This document shows positions 44,531 through 55,904 of a DNA stretch of 64,000 nucleotides, in pieces. The translations under genes and the position numbers were made by a program. The notes beneath the pieces are model-generated. The model was not told the DNA's origin, searched no databases, and saw nothing but the letters and a program-made list of their open reading frames with translations. Every line of letters starts with the position of its first letter. Position 1 is the first letter of the stretch. This DNA is from Paraphysomonas bandaiensis (Eukaryota; Chrysophyceae): contig CBFFRP010000186.1 of assembly GCA_965644295.1 (NCBI GenBank), positions 118,564 through 182,563 of the forward strand, written 5' to 3'.

Positions 44531-46618
44531 ATGGCTGAAATGAGCCTCCAAGACTACACTATACATACAAACGGCCACTCTCATTCGAATCAAGGGTCAG
44601 CATTAGATGCGGAGGACAAGTACTCTCGCGGGATAGGGAGTTATTCACAGGGGGGGTATGGTGTCCCGTATGAGGGATATGATAACCCAGCTCTTAGGAG
44701 GATTAGAGAGGACCCGCCCTCTATGCAGAGACACTTCTCAGACTCGCAAATACTTATGGGAAGGAAGGTATCTGCGATGGGGAGTAACTCGCCTCTGCCA
44801 GTATCGTCTGTTCGACGCAATGAGTCGACTTTTGTTATGGACATTTCACCTAGTGTAGTTGGTTGGATCATTGGTCGGGCTGGTATCAGGATCAAGGAAA
44901 TTCAAGCACAGACTGGATGCAAGATGTGGGTTGACCAGGATGTACCTAATGATCAGCCCCGCAAGATATACTTCCATGGGACGAAACAAAATATTGATGC
45001 CGCTGTGAATCGCGTTTCTGAGCTCGTACAGACGGCCCCTATTCTTGCTAGCGCTAATGCCACCTCAGGGAAGGGCCTTACGAGTACAATTGTTGACTGT
45101 CCTGTATCGCTTGTGGGTTTACTAATTGGAAAGCGTGGTTGGACCATTAAGAAGATACAGCAGGCCAGCGGAGCACAGATCTCCATCAACCAGTCGGTCC
45201 GCGAAGGTCTGCCCCGCAAAATTATTGTCTCCGGTGATGAAGCAGCAGTTGCTACCGCGCTTCATCTTATTGATGAGGTTCTCCGCGAGAAGCCATTCAC
45301 TATAGAGAATGATCCACGGGATTCCACAATGGGTGGAGGCCAGTACGTGCCGCAGTTGGCTCCACCAATGGACTATGTGGGTACCAGGGACGGGCGCAGT
45401 GACCCCCATGTTTACAATACTGCTTCCCATAACAGCGGCCAAATAAGCCATATATACCGACAGCATGCTCAGCCCCACTCGTCCTCTCCTCCCTCCCAAG
45501 GCATGCAAAACGTTGCTGGTCGATATTCATCATCCTTGCGACCCCAAGACCCTTATACTGAGTACGGCGACCATTCACACCGAGTGTCTTCTATGCCACA
45601 GTCTAAATATGAGCAGCAAGGCGTTGATCGCGGTAACCCCTCCACATACGGGAAGCATCATCAGGGCCAGTCTGACTTTAGCTACCCGCAAGGGTACGAG
45701 TCTCGACCTCAGCAGAGACATTTCGAGGACGTCCGCAGCATGTCAATCATAAGAAACCGGGATATAGAAGGCGATGAACGCTGGTTGGGTTCACGGGAGT
45801 CTCATTCCTCACTTTCTGGAGACAATCGAATATCTCGGCCATCTGAGCCTAGCCTGCTATCTTTTCATTTGAAGCAGCAGTATCACCGCTCGGTCCAGCA
45901 ACAAGGCCCACCCGTGGGATATCCGCAGCGCCACCAGGACTCAACGTCTGCGTACTGCACATCTAACTCGAGTTCCCTTGAGTTAGGTACGGGCTTTTCT
46001 CCCATAGAGCATAGGAATAGCGATCCTCTAGTGCACACATTTGATATTCCTCATCAGCAGAAAAAGCAGCAACAATCCTCGTCGCCGTCGCAGCAGCTAG
46101 CCTCTTCACCTGCGTCGACAGGAAGTTTGAGAGTGTATGGATCTGCCGGTGACCAGGGCTTGGGACCCGACTCTTCTGACCCTGTATTCGACCCTCAAGG
46201 TCAACTGCAACACCCACCACATGTGAATGTACCTTTCCTCAACGATACGTATGGCGGTAGGATGGATCACTTTCAGCCGCTGTATTCACATTTAAAAGGG
46301 GAGAGGCCCGCCCCGGGTATACCTGTATCTACTGAGTTATCCACCGCCGCTGATCACAATCGTGCCCCAAGCCACTATGATGTGAATATGTACAATAACC
46401 ACTTTTCTGGCTCTGAGCACCGCATGTTTGACCAGCAGCTTGAACCTGGCATCAGTGATCTGTCTACATCTTCGCAACAGATCGCATCCGCCGGGCAGAA
46501 TGATGCCCTGTCACAACCTGTCGGCACTGGCGTCTCGTCTTCTAACTTTGAGTGCGACCAACTGCAGCAGCCACGTTATCTGCCACCAGACCTATCCACC
46601 ACTGAGGATGTGGAGTAG
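44531..46618 (+). CDS. Double-KH-domain RNA-binding protein (695 aa)
   Basis: I start at ATGGCTGAAATG (44531); the in-frame ATG at 44504 lies upstream of a probable acceptor. KH1 is residues ~98-165 (FVMDISPSVVGWIIGRAGIRI, GxxG loop GRAG), KH2 ~183-250 (STIVDCPVSLVGLLIGKRGW, loop GKRG); both keep the hydrophobic core and the downstream PRKI strand. The remaining ~440 residues are Gln/Ser/Pro/His-rich, low complexity and probably disordered, as in many RNP-granule proteins. KH pairs bind single-stranded RNA or DNA; targets are unknown. Unlike neighbouring host genes the coding region has no introns. AATAAA at ~46734 is a plausible polyadenylation signal. Confidence 0.87.
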   Translation: MAEMSLQDYTIHTNGHSHSNQGSALDAEDKYSRGIGSYSQGGYGVPYEGYDNPALRRIREDPPSMQRHFSDSQILMGRKVSAMGSNSPLPVSSVRRNESTFVMDISPSVVGWIIGRAGIRIKEIQAQTGCKMWVDQDVPNDQPRKIYFHGTKQNIDAAVNRVSELVQTAPILASANATSGKGLTSTIVDCPVSLVGLLIGKRGWTIKKIQQASGAQISINQSVREGLPRKIIVSGDEAAVATALHLIDEVLREKPFTIENDPRDSTMGGGQYVPQLAPPMDYVGTRDGRSDPHVYNTASHNSGQISHIYRQHAQPHSSSPPSQGMQNVAGRYSSSLRPQDPYTEYGDHSHRVSSMPQSKYEQQGVDRGNPSTYGKHHQGQSDFSYPQGYESRPQQRHFEDVRSMSIIRNRDIEGDERWLGSRESHSSLSGDNRISRPSEPSLLSFHLKQQYHRSVQQQGPPVGYPQRHQDSTSAYCTSNSSSLELGTGFSPIEHRNSDPLVHTFDIPHQQKKQQQSSSPSQQLASSPASTGSLRVYGSAGDQGLGPDSSDPVFDPQGQLQHPPHVNVPFLNDTYGGRMDHFQPLYSHLKGERPAPGIPVSTELSTAADHNRAPSHYDVNMYNNHFSGSEHRMFDQQLEPGISDLSTSSQQIASAGQNDALSQPVGTGVSSSNFECDQLQQPRYLPPDLSTTEDVE

Positions 46619-47377
46619 GTGTTTTAGCAGATTGCTGTTACTTGCAGTGGTATCAATAGAGTTCCGCTTTTCTACAAGTACAACATATGATTATGTTTTT
46701 ATTTTGTTCCAAGTGATGCAGATAATTGCAGCAATAAACGAGACTATCAACCCTTCGATATCTCCACACATCTCGATGTTTGGAATGGGTGATCAGTTTT
46801 TTTGACTATTTTGAATTATTTGCGTGTTATAACAGTTTTATCATACTCTCCAAGAGCATAGGAGTATATACAAGAAGGTGGTAAAAGTATTTTTTCCATA
46901 CATTGTGTTGCCTTTGGGTTAATGAAGTTACAACAGTATATCTTACTATAATAATATATTATCTGTGGTATGTAACGCAGTTCGAATAGCAAAAGCTACA
47001 AGTATTAGTCCTTGCACGTAGTATCTTTTGCTTTGGCTGGTGTAGTTCATTAACCAGTACGAAGTGAGTGGGTGTAAGTTTACAATATTACGGAAAGGGA
47101 CAATGCAAGTGCTCGAGAAACGTACGTCCAGCATCATGCAGATTCAATACTTCTTGTTGTTGCTGAACTTCTTCAGGAAAAGCTGTGCGTAATTGAGTAT
47201 TGGTCCTTTTTACTGTAAAAATGGTACTCGGCCATGTTTTTACACAATAAGATCATTAAGAAGTTTACTGTAATCAAACTAGATAGATTATTTTATTACA
47301 TTTGACGCACAATCAAATGATCGTATAGTTTTTTGTCTGCTTGTACTTGTTGGACCTCTGCACCAATGCATCTATGC
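46619..47377. other. 3' flank of the KH gene and AT-rich intergenic
   Basis: Includes the KH 3' UTR. No other gene supported. Confidence 0.4.
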
Positions 47378-47720
47378 ATCTATTATTACTGGTAAAAACG
47401 TGCCAGAAGTTTAGTTGATTATAGCTTGTAAATATTTTTCATAATGATTAGTCAATAGAACTTTATAATATTATACATAGCACTACATGGTAGTATGCAT
47501 ATTATATCATTATATAATATTATATATATACATTATGTAACCGTTACATTTTCTCACGTTTTTGATCTGTAACTAATATAATATTTATTAATTGACGTCA
47601 TTAGAAACATGTTGTTTTCATTACATCCACTACGTTATTTGTTGCTAAAAGCATCAAAAACACAATTAAATCAACTTTTACAAAATTTCACCAGGTTTCT
47701 ACCGTCTTACCAAGTTTCTT
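47378..47720. repeat. Diverged duplicated segment, copy 1 (empty site)
   Basis: Shares TCTATTATTACTGGTAAA, CCGTTACATT, CTGTAACTAATATAA, CATCAAAAACACAA and AAAATTTCAC with 48593-49225 in the same order. Contains the unoccupied site CCACTACGTTATTTGTTGC matching the MITE insertion in copy 2. Confidence 0.7.
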
Positions 47721-47722
47721 GA

Positions 47723-48030
47723 TCACATCGCAAGTTTCTTCAATAGGGTCATCCCTTGTCGCAAGTGTGTCATGATTATCTTGGCACTGCTGAACAAAGT
47801 TTGTTGTAATGCATATGTGCTTGGTCGATCGATACTGGGTGTCAACTGTTGTCGTAACTTCTTACTGGCTCTGCGGCTTTCAGAAGCAGCAGCAGCGTTT
47901 CTTACATTTGCCACTTCGACGGCACTATCTAGTGAATCAGCTTCATTCGAAATCTCGCAACCGCTGCTCTCTCTTGACGAGTCAGAGATTCCTCGTGTAC
48001 ATTTTAAATCTTCACAATCAAGTCATCTTT
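47723..48030 (-). CDS. Orphan ORF or exon, unknown
   Basis: A minus-strand open frame of ~98 codons ends at 47723. It is Ser/Glu-rich, then basic and helical (SESRRASKKLRQQLTPS, HLRQGMTLLKKLAM). First Met is at 47914; the frame stays open upstream to about 48030, so it could be a terminal exon or a decayed retroelement piece. No family recognised. Confidence 0.25.
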
Positions 48031-48592
48031 TTATATTTCAGAGTTAAATTTCTTCAATTCTTCTCGCAACTTCTAAATTCATGAATGCTCCGCTCTCGAG
48101 GGGATCAGAAGCAAAACTTAATCATTCAAGCTGCAGTCGGACACAGTGTCTCTTCAATCTTCACGTAGCGATTCAAAGAACACCATTTTTTATGCTGCTG
48201 AGAAGAGCTCTCTTGGTTCTTTGTTTCCTCACAGTTTACTGCTGTACTTGAGTGTTCTCATATAGCGATAGAGAGAGTTGATATTTTGTTGATGAGCCCT
48301 TGTTAATGAGTTTCAATGAAAGTCAACAGTGCTGATGCAGCTATATCGTGTGAAGCACAGTCAACCAGAGGAACTACTTTTCTAATCTTAAGTCCAATAA
48401 GTCTTGCCAATATAGAGTTAGTTGCTGTGTTATCGCCTCTGATATAAAGTCGATGGAGTCAAAGTTATGGCCAACCAACTAATATTGAATGTAGCCCACC
48501 AGGATAACTACTTTTATCCTCATAATATTCCGAGGTGGAGTTATATCCAGGAACCCACTAAGGAGTGGGTAGACACAGGTGCAGTTGATTCT

Positions 48593-49225
48593 GCTTCTAT
48601 TATTACTGGTAAACGTACCAGAACTTCTGTTGATTATCGCTTGTAAGTATAGATAGCACTTTGATATATATATATATATATATATAATAGTACTATAGTA
48701 TGCATGTATCAACCGTTACATTCTCACTTTTAGGACCTCCTGTAACTAATATAAAATTTATTATAAATGTCTCTAAAAACATGAATGTTCTCTTTACACC
48801 TACTACATTATACACTAGTGAAATGGAGAAGTTCAAAAGAAGTTCATAAGGTAGTTCGATTAAGTTCAAAAGCAGTTCATACGGTAGTTCATTTTTTCAT
48901 GAACTACCTTATGAACTATCTTATGAACTTTTCGACAAAATGTTTACAGGTTTGCACATTTTTAACTACCTTATAAACTACTTTATGAACTACCTTTTCT
49001 ACTTTCACACTCTACACGTTTTTTACGAACTACCTTTTGAAGTACCTTTTGAACGTTTTCGCAGGACGTACTACCTTTTGAACTACCTCTTATGAACTAC
49101 CTTTTGAACTCTTGCTTATTTCACTAGTGTTACTTATTGCAAAAAACATCAAAAACACAACTCAAATCGACATTTTTAAAATTTCACTAGTAGGTTTAGA
49201 GCGTTTCTCCAGATTTGTTCATCAC
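48593..49225. repeat. Diverged duplicated segment, copy 2 (with MITE)
   Basis: Counterpart of 47378-47720, interrupted by the element at 48811-49129. Confidence 0.7.
48811..49129. mobile_element. MITE, 319 bp, TTA target site (PIF/Harbinger-type)
   Basis: Ends CACTAGTGAAAT...ATTTCACTAGTG. TTA occurs immediately on both sides (48808-48810, 49130-49132). The interior is mostly variants of AGTTCATAAGGTAGTTC in both orientations, typical subterminal repeats. Removing it restores a sequence matching the paralogous empty site at 47632-47650, which confirms the borders and the 3-bp duplication. Confidence 0.8.
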
Positions 49226-49326
49226 ATCAACTTCAAAGTATAAGTTCATCAAGGATGTAATCACCACCAGAGCGATCGTATTCGAAGCACCTCCATGAGC
49301 GCGATCATTAGCTTTTCCCAGCCGCT

Positions 49327-49965
49327 ATGAAACTTAACACGAGCAAGGAGATTGCTGTAGCCTGTCCCTTTCAGGATGTACCAGCATCATCTGAAGACCA
49401 TTACTTACGCTATTCTGAGGGCGATGCAGACAGAATTGTGTGTACATCATGTTTTTATTGCATATAAGTCACTCTCCATTATTGCGCTACTGTCTGTTCT
49501 CCGTAGAACAATCATACATGCAACAGACCGACTCCATAAACTTGAGTGGCTTGATGTTGATTACTGTCTAACTCTAGTAGAGTGTGGACGTCTTTGTTAC
49601 ACGTGTAATATATAGCAGTGAGTGAGAAGAGTTGTTTGTTCCGTATTCATTGTTGTCTTGATACTCTCTTGTAAATAATTGTATATTCTTTTGATGTCTC
49701 TCCTAATATTGCTGAACGTTTTGTTTTGCTACTATATATATATATAACCCCATCCAGAGGGTTAAAGGAGCCCGAATATATGGCTGAGTATGCAAGAATT
49801 GGTCTGGCTCCGAAGCGTGCTACACGCGAACTAGAGGACTACCGCGCTAACGAAGCCAACTCCATTCTTCATGAGGACAGAAAGAAGAGCGCCAAAGTCC
49901 TGTCGGCAAATCCAGTTTACCATAAACGATATAAAAAATCAAGTATTGCTGTTTCCAGCAGCTAG
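49327..49965 (+). CDS. Possible multi-exon gene, unknown
   Basis: 49327 opens MKLNTSKEIAVACPFQ..., an acidic possible first exon. 49749-49965, after a CCATCCAG acceptor-like site, encodes a charged C-terminus (PKRATRELEDYRANEANSIL...YHKRYKKSSIAVSSS, then stop) whose composition looks genuinely coding. A middle exon around 49509-49615 is possible but the joins are uncertain. Family unknown. Confidence 0.25.
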
Positions 49966-50831
49966 GTGAATACATGTAGTATCAACCAAAAGACATGACC
50001 GCCAATAACTTCACGAAAGCGTTATCTTCGAAGAAGCAAAACAGGATCCACGAAGAAAGGATGAGAGGGGTGAAGAGGAGTATTTCAAATGAGAAGGAGA
50101 GGTGAACCAGAAGGAGCGCTCAAAGAGAGGTTAGGGTGTGGTCTAACCCCACCTCGGAGTACTGTCACTACTACTGGAAGGGATATGAGGCTTACCCTAG
50201 TGGGCTACATTATTCAATACTAGGTACATTACACAATCATAATCTTGCGATCTAATATGTCTGATAGCACTACAGTAGACCGACTTTTAGTGGGTAAAAT
50301 CGTACATATTATAACTGTGCTACAGCGAAGAGTGATGTACATATAGTGTCTTTATATTTCACACCCGTTTTATCCTATAATATTAATTAGAGAGATATTG
50401 GAAAAATAACTGTCAGGGCCAATCATCAAATATTATTGCAAGCAAAAATAAATAATAATATTTTCAAGACCAATAATAATAATTAGTGAATATGTTGCAA
50501 TATATTGTTGAGTAGCATTAAATATGTAGTTATAACGTATTTAAATTATAACCGTTACTCAAAGAATACAGTAACAGCTAAAACCGTATTCAGTACACAG
50601 CTAAATTCAGTATATTAAGTAGATGATAGTAATGATGGTGCAAGTGAACGAATACTTATTCAAATAGCATCTTGTTAGAATTCTAAACATACGATTATGA
50701 GCCTAGTCATACATCTACTACAGTCATATGTAGTGAGAAAGCAATCTACTTATCTTATCAATATATGACGGGGTCATTTACTATCCACTGATACATGCAG
50801 TCTGTACAATACATAATTCAATTCCAGCTAT
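49966..50831. other. Intergenic, AT-rich
   Basis: No gene recognised; 3' flanks of the genes on either side. Confidence 0.4.
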
Positions 50832-53142
50832 TCAAGAGACAGAGTGCTCAGCAGGGAGTGATGTAGATGAAGAAAACTTTCCCTTCCACATTGTGTCACA
50901 TAAGGGCGAATTGCTATGACTATTTTGTACTACATATCTACCAACTCTTTTGTATCCTTTCTTAGGAAGGCTTCGGGAATTCCACCCTTCATGTTCGTTG
51001 GTAGCTGCACATAATATATACAAGTTATGTCAAGTCAAATATACAGATGTCAATGGGTACCGTTAGTGGTCGCTTCGACTATCTCATTGCTCGGCAGCAT
51101 TGAAGTGTCGGCAATACACCACTGCATGAATATCTGCAACAATGTCACAAATAATCTAAGAGGCATACTTCGCATACTTCCGTTTCTCGCGAGAAAAGGG
51201 TTGTCCAACCAGACTCTTTGCTTTTATGGCCTGTTATACCCACATGAAGGATATAACCTGAGGTGACACATGGCGTTAATAAATCTCTGATACGAAAAAG
51301 AATATTACCGGGTCTCCAGGGTTGCATATGACGAAACATTGCACTTCTCAAATCTTGAATAGGACCTATACGCATGTTAACCGGAGCTATTCAAATCAAT
51401 ACCAGTGAAATGTACCTCCATTATCTACACCACGTGCCCCATACGTAGCAAAAATCTTTTCGACAGTTGTGCTACAAAATACTTAAGAATATACGGAAAG
51501 CGCCACACGCATTCTCCCCACCTGCCTTTACCCTTTTCTAGAGTAATTTGGCGACTGTACTTATCGTACATGATGAAGTTCGGTCCACTGAGGTACTTTA
51601 TGACGTCTTCATCGACGGAAAGAGACAGCCAGTACAGATGTTGCTTTTCTTCAGATAAAGACATGAGCTTCATTGCGATGATCTAGTAGCTTAGTGAAAA
51701 TACGGCATACTACCCACATGACATTGTGTACCTCCTCTATCTGATCTCTCTCTAGCGGAAGGTAAGGTACGACTTCAGACACCAGCTGTAGAATGGTTCA
51801 ACGTTACAGTAGGCCATATAGAGTAAACAGTACATACACTCCCAAATTTCAGACGCTCCCATTGATCATCGAGGCTCTTCTTTACCTAGCACAATATTAC
51901 ATCAAAATCAAAAGCCGAAATGACGCATTCAAAGGATTAACCTCTGTGCGAAGAATATGTTGTGGAACTTGACTTCTATCATAGGCTAACAAAAGCTTAA
52001 TCATGCGGTCCGCGCCTGAGACATACATCAAACTAGCGGGTGGGAAAAACACTGCTTACCAATGTCAGAGGTCAGAATAAATATTAAGTCCGAAGTGGAA
52101 TACGACAAGGTTCGCTCATCCTTTGTGCCGGTATTCTTGTGCACAGTAAACTCACCGCGTTCTTTCAGACCAGAAACAAGTACCTATACAGACCATAAAA
52201 TTATAAATGTGTTTTTTTACAGACTTAGAAAAACTGCTGCCTAACATGATATGCCACACGGCAGTGGTGTGAACTTACATCAAGAGTTCCGGGAACAACC
52301 TTTTGGACCTCATCAAATACAACCACCCCTCCACCATCACACGTTTTCACGTGTTCAGCCACTCTCATATTGAGCCGTCGATGGATCTACAGATATGGTA
52401 TATGACCCGTCAGACCGTAACAGAACTTGAGTACATACCTCTGGGAGCCCTCCAGACACGTATGCATCTGATGTATTCGAATACTCTTCTCCCCTTAACA
52501 CCAAGTATCCGAGTGGGCGATACCTACAAATGAACACACGCAATGATGCTTGTGAATTGGCCAGATGAATAACATAGGTACAAATATTTACCGTCTGCTA
52601 ACCCCGATTCTCTCCTTAGAAGCCAACACCGCCTCGGCAATAATGAACCCGCTCTCACTCTTTCCAACACCTTTAAAACAACATGACACCACAATACATA
52701 TACATATGCACAATAGATGCATACCTGTTGGCCCAGTAATAGCAAGCACAAGAGGTACTCCATGTCCTGCCTGACGAGAAAACTGCCAAGCTGCAATAGC
52801 ATTCGTAATGGCATCAACTCCATGATCTTGTCCCCGTATATATGCAGGCAGCCTGTATACAGACATCACATACAGCGGACTCATATGTATACAGCCGCAT
52901 CACATCTGATTCATATTACGGATCGGGTCTTCTACAAATGGACAAGCTTGAGTCACACCCGTCTTTCGAGAGATCCAGCTGAAGGTGTCTCCAAGTACAT
53001 CAGGAATAGTCTCGAGCATGGACCTGCGTATGTATGTATGTAGATGTATGTATGTGTTAAGGGGGCTCTTAAGTATGAGATATACGTACAGTGGTTGTCC
53101 AAATGCCGCCATGAGAGTGATAGTGAATATAAATAGACGCAT
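50832..53142 (-). CDS. Torsin-like ER AAA+ ATPase, about 16 exons, ~480 aa
   Basis: The first exons are firm: 53142-53090, 53023-52904, 52852-52725, 52670-52592, 52523-52439, 52386-52279, 52183-52060. The rest are approximate: ~52015-51944, 51885-51838, 51785-51732, 51682-~51522, 51471-51416, 51365-51309, 51230-51178, 51133-51061, 51004-50832. N-terminal signal peptide (MRLFIFTITLMAAFGQ). YIRGQDHGVDAITNAI precedes Walker A (AITGPTGVGKSES), whose codons are split by an intron. Walker B/DE is GGVVVFDEVQK; sensor 1 lies in FILTSD; EVVPYLPLERDQIEE matches the torsin post-sensor block. Torsins act in the ER/nuclear-envelope lumen and need a LAP1/LULL1-type activator. Lys-Ser after the P-loop Gly is ClpB-like, whereas torsin A has Lys-Asn. 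I could not make the frame close at the exon near 51.95 kb, and a stop near 51.43 kb is an alternative C-terminus. Confidence 0.72.
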
Positions 53143-53379
53143 TGTGAGATATGTCTGGATGTATGTCTATCTTACTGGATGTTACGTGACTGTGACTGTG
53201 GTTATGGTACATATACATATACATATACATGTACCATACATCGACTCAGATTACTAGTCAGATATCCGTACTGTACTTTGCTGCTGTACATAACAATCTG
53301 GCCAGAAATGGAAATAGTCTAGAAATCCACAATACTTAGCAATAAATGCAGTCAAAGTTGCCAGTTTTAGAGCAACATA

Positions 53380-53546
53380 CCTACGTACCTACTGTACCTA
53401 CCTACATACAGCAGGACATGCATACCTACCTACATACATACATACATACATACACCTACATACATACATACATACATACACCTACATACATACATACATA
53501 CATACATACATACATACATACATACATACATACATACATACATACC
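53380..53546. repeat. (CATA)n / CCTA microsatellite
   Basis: ACATACAT array with CACCTACA interruptions and a CTACCTAC start. HTYI-type frames are artefacts. Confidence 0.9.
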
Positions 53547-53844
53547 GTAGAGGAATGAGAGGATGTTCTTTTCAGTTTAGTACTTGAAGTGACTGTATAA
53601 GATATGCATAGGGCACATAGAGGTGTATGGTGTTATATTATGCAGTGTGTAGTGTACGGCTGTAGAATAGAGGCATAATTTCCTCTTACTGAGAAGTTCT
53701 GTAGTAACTATAAAGAGAACCTTGCTTTGACTACCTGTAGTGTAGACTGTGTGAAAGCAACGGGGGTATTCCGTCCGTTTATTGATTTGTGACATCCGTA
53801 ACATTCGACCGAGTACCGTATTTTTCTCTGCGTAAGAGGAAATT

Positions 53845-55752
53845 ATGAAGAAGACAACGAACGACAAGCCAACAAGATTTGCAAGATTCGGCAAGAAACC
53901 GAGCACCGATAGACCAGAACATGTACCGACTTTAAGATACGGTGCCAACTCGAACTTCGCCACATTCAAACAGAGGCTTGTAGTGGTGGGCATGCAAAAG
54001 TACGGTGATCTTGCACGCCTAGTAGAGCTGGACAAATATTATGAGCCCGATGCGATAAACCCAGAGGATTTTGATTTGGAAGACGACCCCTATGGAGTTA
54101 ACCTCGACCTGATGAAGGACAAGACCAAGACCAGAGGGAGATTAATAGACAAGATGCGGAACGATAGATCGGCATTCTACTCATTCATGGTAGACCATCT
54201 GAGCCACGAATCAATGGATGCAGTCAAGCTATTAGATGAATACGAGCTCATGAACAGGACTAAGGATCCTCTACTACTATGGCTGGCTATCAAACAAACC
54301 CACAAAGTATCCACTAACTCCAGCGTAAGTACAGTGGTACGAGCAGAAGCGAGGAAGAGGTACAAAGACGCTAAACAGGGAGCATATGAGAGTATAGTTA
54401 CTTATAAGGAGAGGTTTGATCATCTATTGGAAGCCTACAAAGACATGAACAACGCGGAAATGAATGAAGAGGACATCGCGATGGATTTCTTCGAAGGGCT
54501 GGACGACACGAGATATGGCGAGTTCAAAACTAGCTATCTCAACGATCTAACAATGGGAACGCAAACAGCACCTACGCATGTAAATGAAATATATACTAAA
54601 GCATCAAAATATCTAACGCCGAAGAGAGCAACGAGAGCAGGCGGCGGATCCGCATTCGTGAGCAAATCGAAGTCTGACAAAGGCAAGAAATCAGCAGATA
54701 GCGATGATACACCAGAGCAGCAACAAGGGAACGACACGAAGTCGCACAACAGCAAACGTGGTCAGAAAAAAAGGCAGCTCATATGTTGGGGCTGCGGTGA
54801 GCCAGGCCACAGAATGAACGAATGCCCAGACAGTAGCCAAGAATCAGAAAACAAGCACTGCACGACAACAATGTTGAACGCCTTCACGTCAGGAAGCGAG
54901 CCATTCCAATGGTACGAAGTATTACTCGACAATCAGGCGGATGTCTCGGTAGTACACCCAGGACTACTGAACAATGTAAGACCGGCGTCCAGAGGATGCA
55001 CCGTGGCGGGATTATCGGGACACGCACTGGAACTACCGAATGTAGGCGAGCTAGACCAATTCTTCACCTGTAAGACAGCAGATGAGCTAAGGGCAAGCGT
55101 ACTATGTCAGGCGGACGTAGAAGACATATATGAAGTGACATATAGGCAGGGAGAGTCTTTCACTGTCCACTTACCTGACAGTGATTTGACTTTCTATCGA
55201 AAGAACAAGATGTATGTGGCCGACATGCGCGACTGGGCGACGGCCAAAGTCAACGTAACGACTGTAGCGGAGCGCGAAGCCCAATATTCGAAAGTAGAAG
55301 TCGCGAGAGCGCGAGAAGCACGAGACCTGATCCGAAACTCGGGCTTCGACTCGGAGAGAGATGCTGTGCAGCTAGTGAGCGACGGAAACGTTACAGGGGT
55401 GCGACTTACCCCGAGTGATATCAGAAGAGCTTTTGACATATATGGGAGACCGTTCGAAGCGGTGAGAGGCAAGCAGACGAATAAGAAAGTCAGCCGGCAA
55501 TACGCGGATCCGGAACTGAAGGCAGAACAGCAGAAGGAGCAAAGGCTGTACACACACAGAGAGGCGGAGGGCCGAGGGGTCGCTCTAAGCCGCTTAGGCA
55601 TTCTTCCTGAGCCAGAAAGGCTCTCGTATCGTAATAAAACTTCGTTTTATTACTCTTTCCTTTTCACTCAATCTTTCTTCCTTTTCACTCTATCTTTAAA
55701 TATAATTATTATGGCCTATATAATTATATTAATAATACTATACTTTAAATAA
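53845..55752 (+). CDS. Ty1/copia-like gag-protease polyprotein, truncated before integrase
   Basis: Gag residues ~20-260 (LLWLAIKQTHK, YESIVTYKERFDHLLEAYKD, AMDFFEGLDDTRYGEFK). One CCHC knuckle, CWGCGEPGHRMNEC (~310). Retropepsin-like LLDNQADVSVVHPGLL (~360), with Asn-Gln in place of Ser/Thr-Gly after the Asp. Then a pre-integrase block (AREARDLIRNSGFDSERDAV, GVRLTPSDIRRAFDIYGRP, VRGKQTNKK) of the kind found between protease and integrase in protist copia elements. Coding similarity ends near 55540; the frame then runs through the dispersed segment at 55591 and ends in an AT-rich hydrophobic tail, clearly not original. Integrase and RT are absent. Confidence 0.75.
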   Translation: MKKTTNDKPTRFARFGKKPSTDRPEHVPTLRYGANSNFATFKQRLVVVGMQKYGDLARLVELDKYYEPDAINPEDFDLEDDPYGVNLDLMKDKTKTRGRLIDKMRNDRSAFYSFMVDHLSHESMDAVKLLDEYELMNRTKDPLLLWLAIKQTHKVSTNSSVSTVVRAEARKRYKDAKQGAYESIVTYKERFDHLLEAYKDMNNAEMNEEDIAMDFFEGLDDTRYGEFKTSYLNDLTMGTQTAPTHVNEIYTKASKYLTPKRATRAGGGSAFVSKSKSDKGKKSADSDDTPEQQQGNDTKSHNSKRGQKKRQLICWGCGEPGHRMNECPDSSQESENKHCTTTMLNAFTSGSEPFQWYEVLLDNQADVSVVHPGLLNNVRPASRGCTVAGLSGHALELPNVGELDQFFTCKTADELRASVLCQADVEDIYEVTYRQGESFTVHLPDSDLTFYRKNKMYVADMRDWATAKVNVTTVAEREAQYSKVEVARAREARDLIRNSGFDSERDAVQLVSDGNVTGVRLTPSDIRRAFDIYGRPFEAVRGKQTNKKVSRQYADPELKAEQQKEQRLYTHREAEGRGVALSRLGILPEPERLSYRNKTSFYYSFLFTQSFFLFTLSLNIIIMAYIIILIILYFK

Positions 55753-55830
55753 AAATTAATTACTTTATATAATATTAAATAATTATCTTATAATAATATT
55801 AATAATACTATACTTTAAATAAATATTAAT
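55591..55830. repeat. Dispersed segment with stem-loop (related to 2270-2480)
   Basis: CGCTTAGGCATTCTTCC at 55591, a 10-bp stem GTAATAAAAC/GTTTTATTAC with a 3-nt loop at 55631-55653, then AT-rich tail with AATACTATACTTTAAATAA repeated twice. Confidence 0.7.
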
Positions 55831-55904
55831 AATACTATACTTTAAATAAAAATTAATTACTTTATATAATATTAAATAATTATCTTATAATAAAATAAAA
55901 ATAT

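Noticed and set aside
45122-45578. Antisense ORFs of 85-128 codons across the KH gene
   Set aside because: Shadows of a clearly coding plus-strand frame with two KH domains.
47772-48047. Plus-strand 91-codon ORF
   Set aside because: Hydrophobic shadow of the minus-strand frame at 47723-48030, which has the more natural composition; neither is strong.
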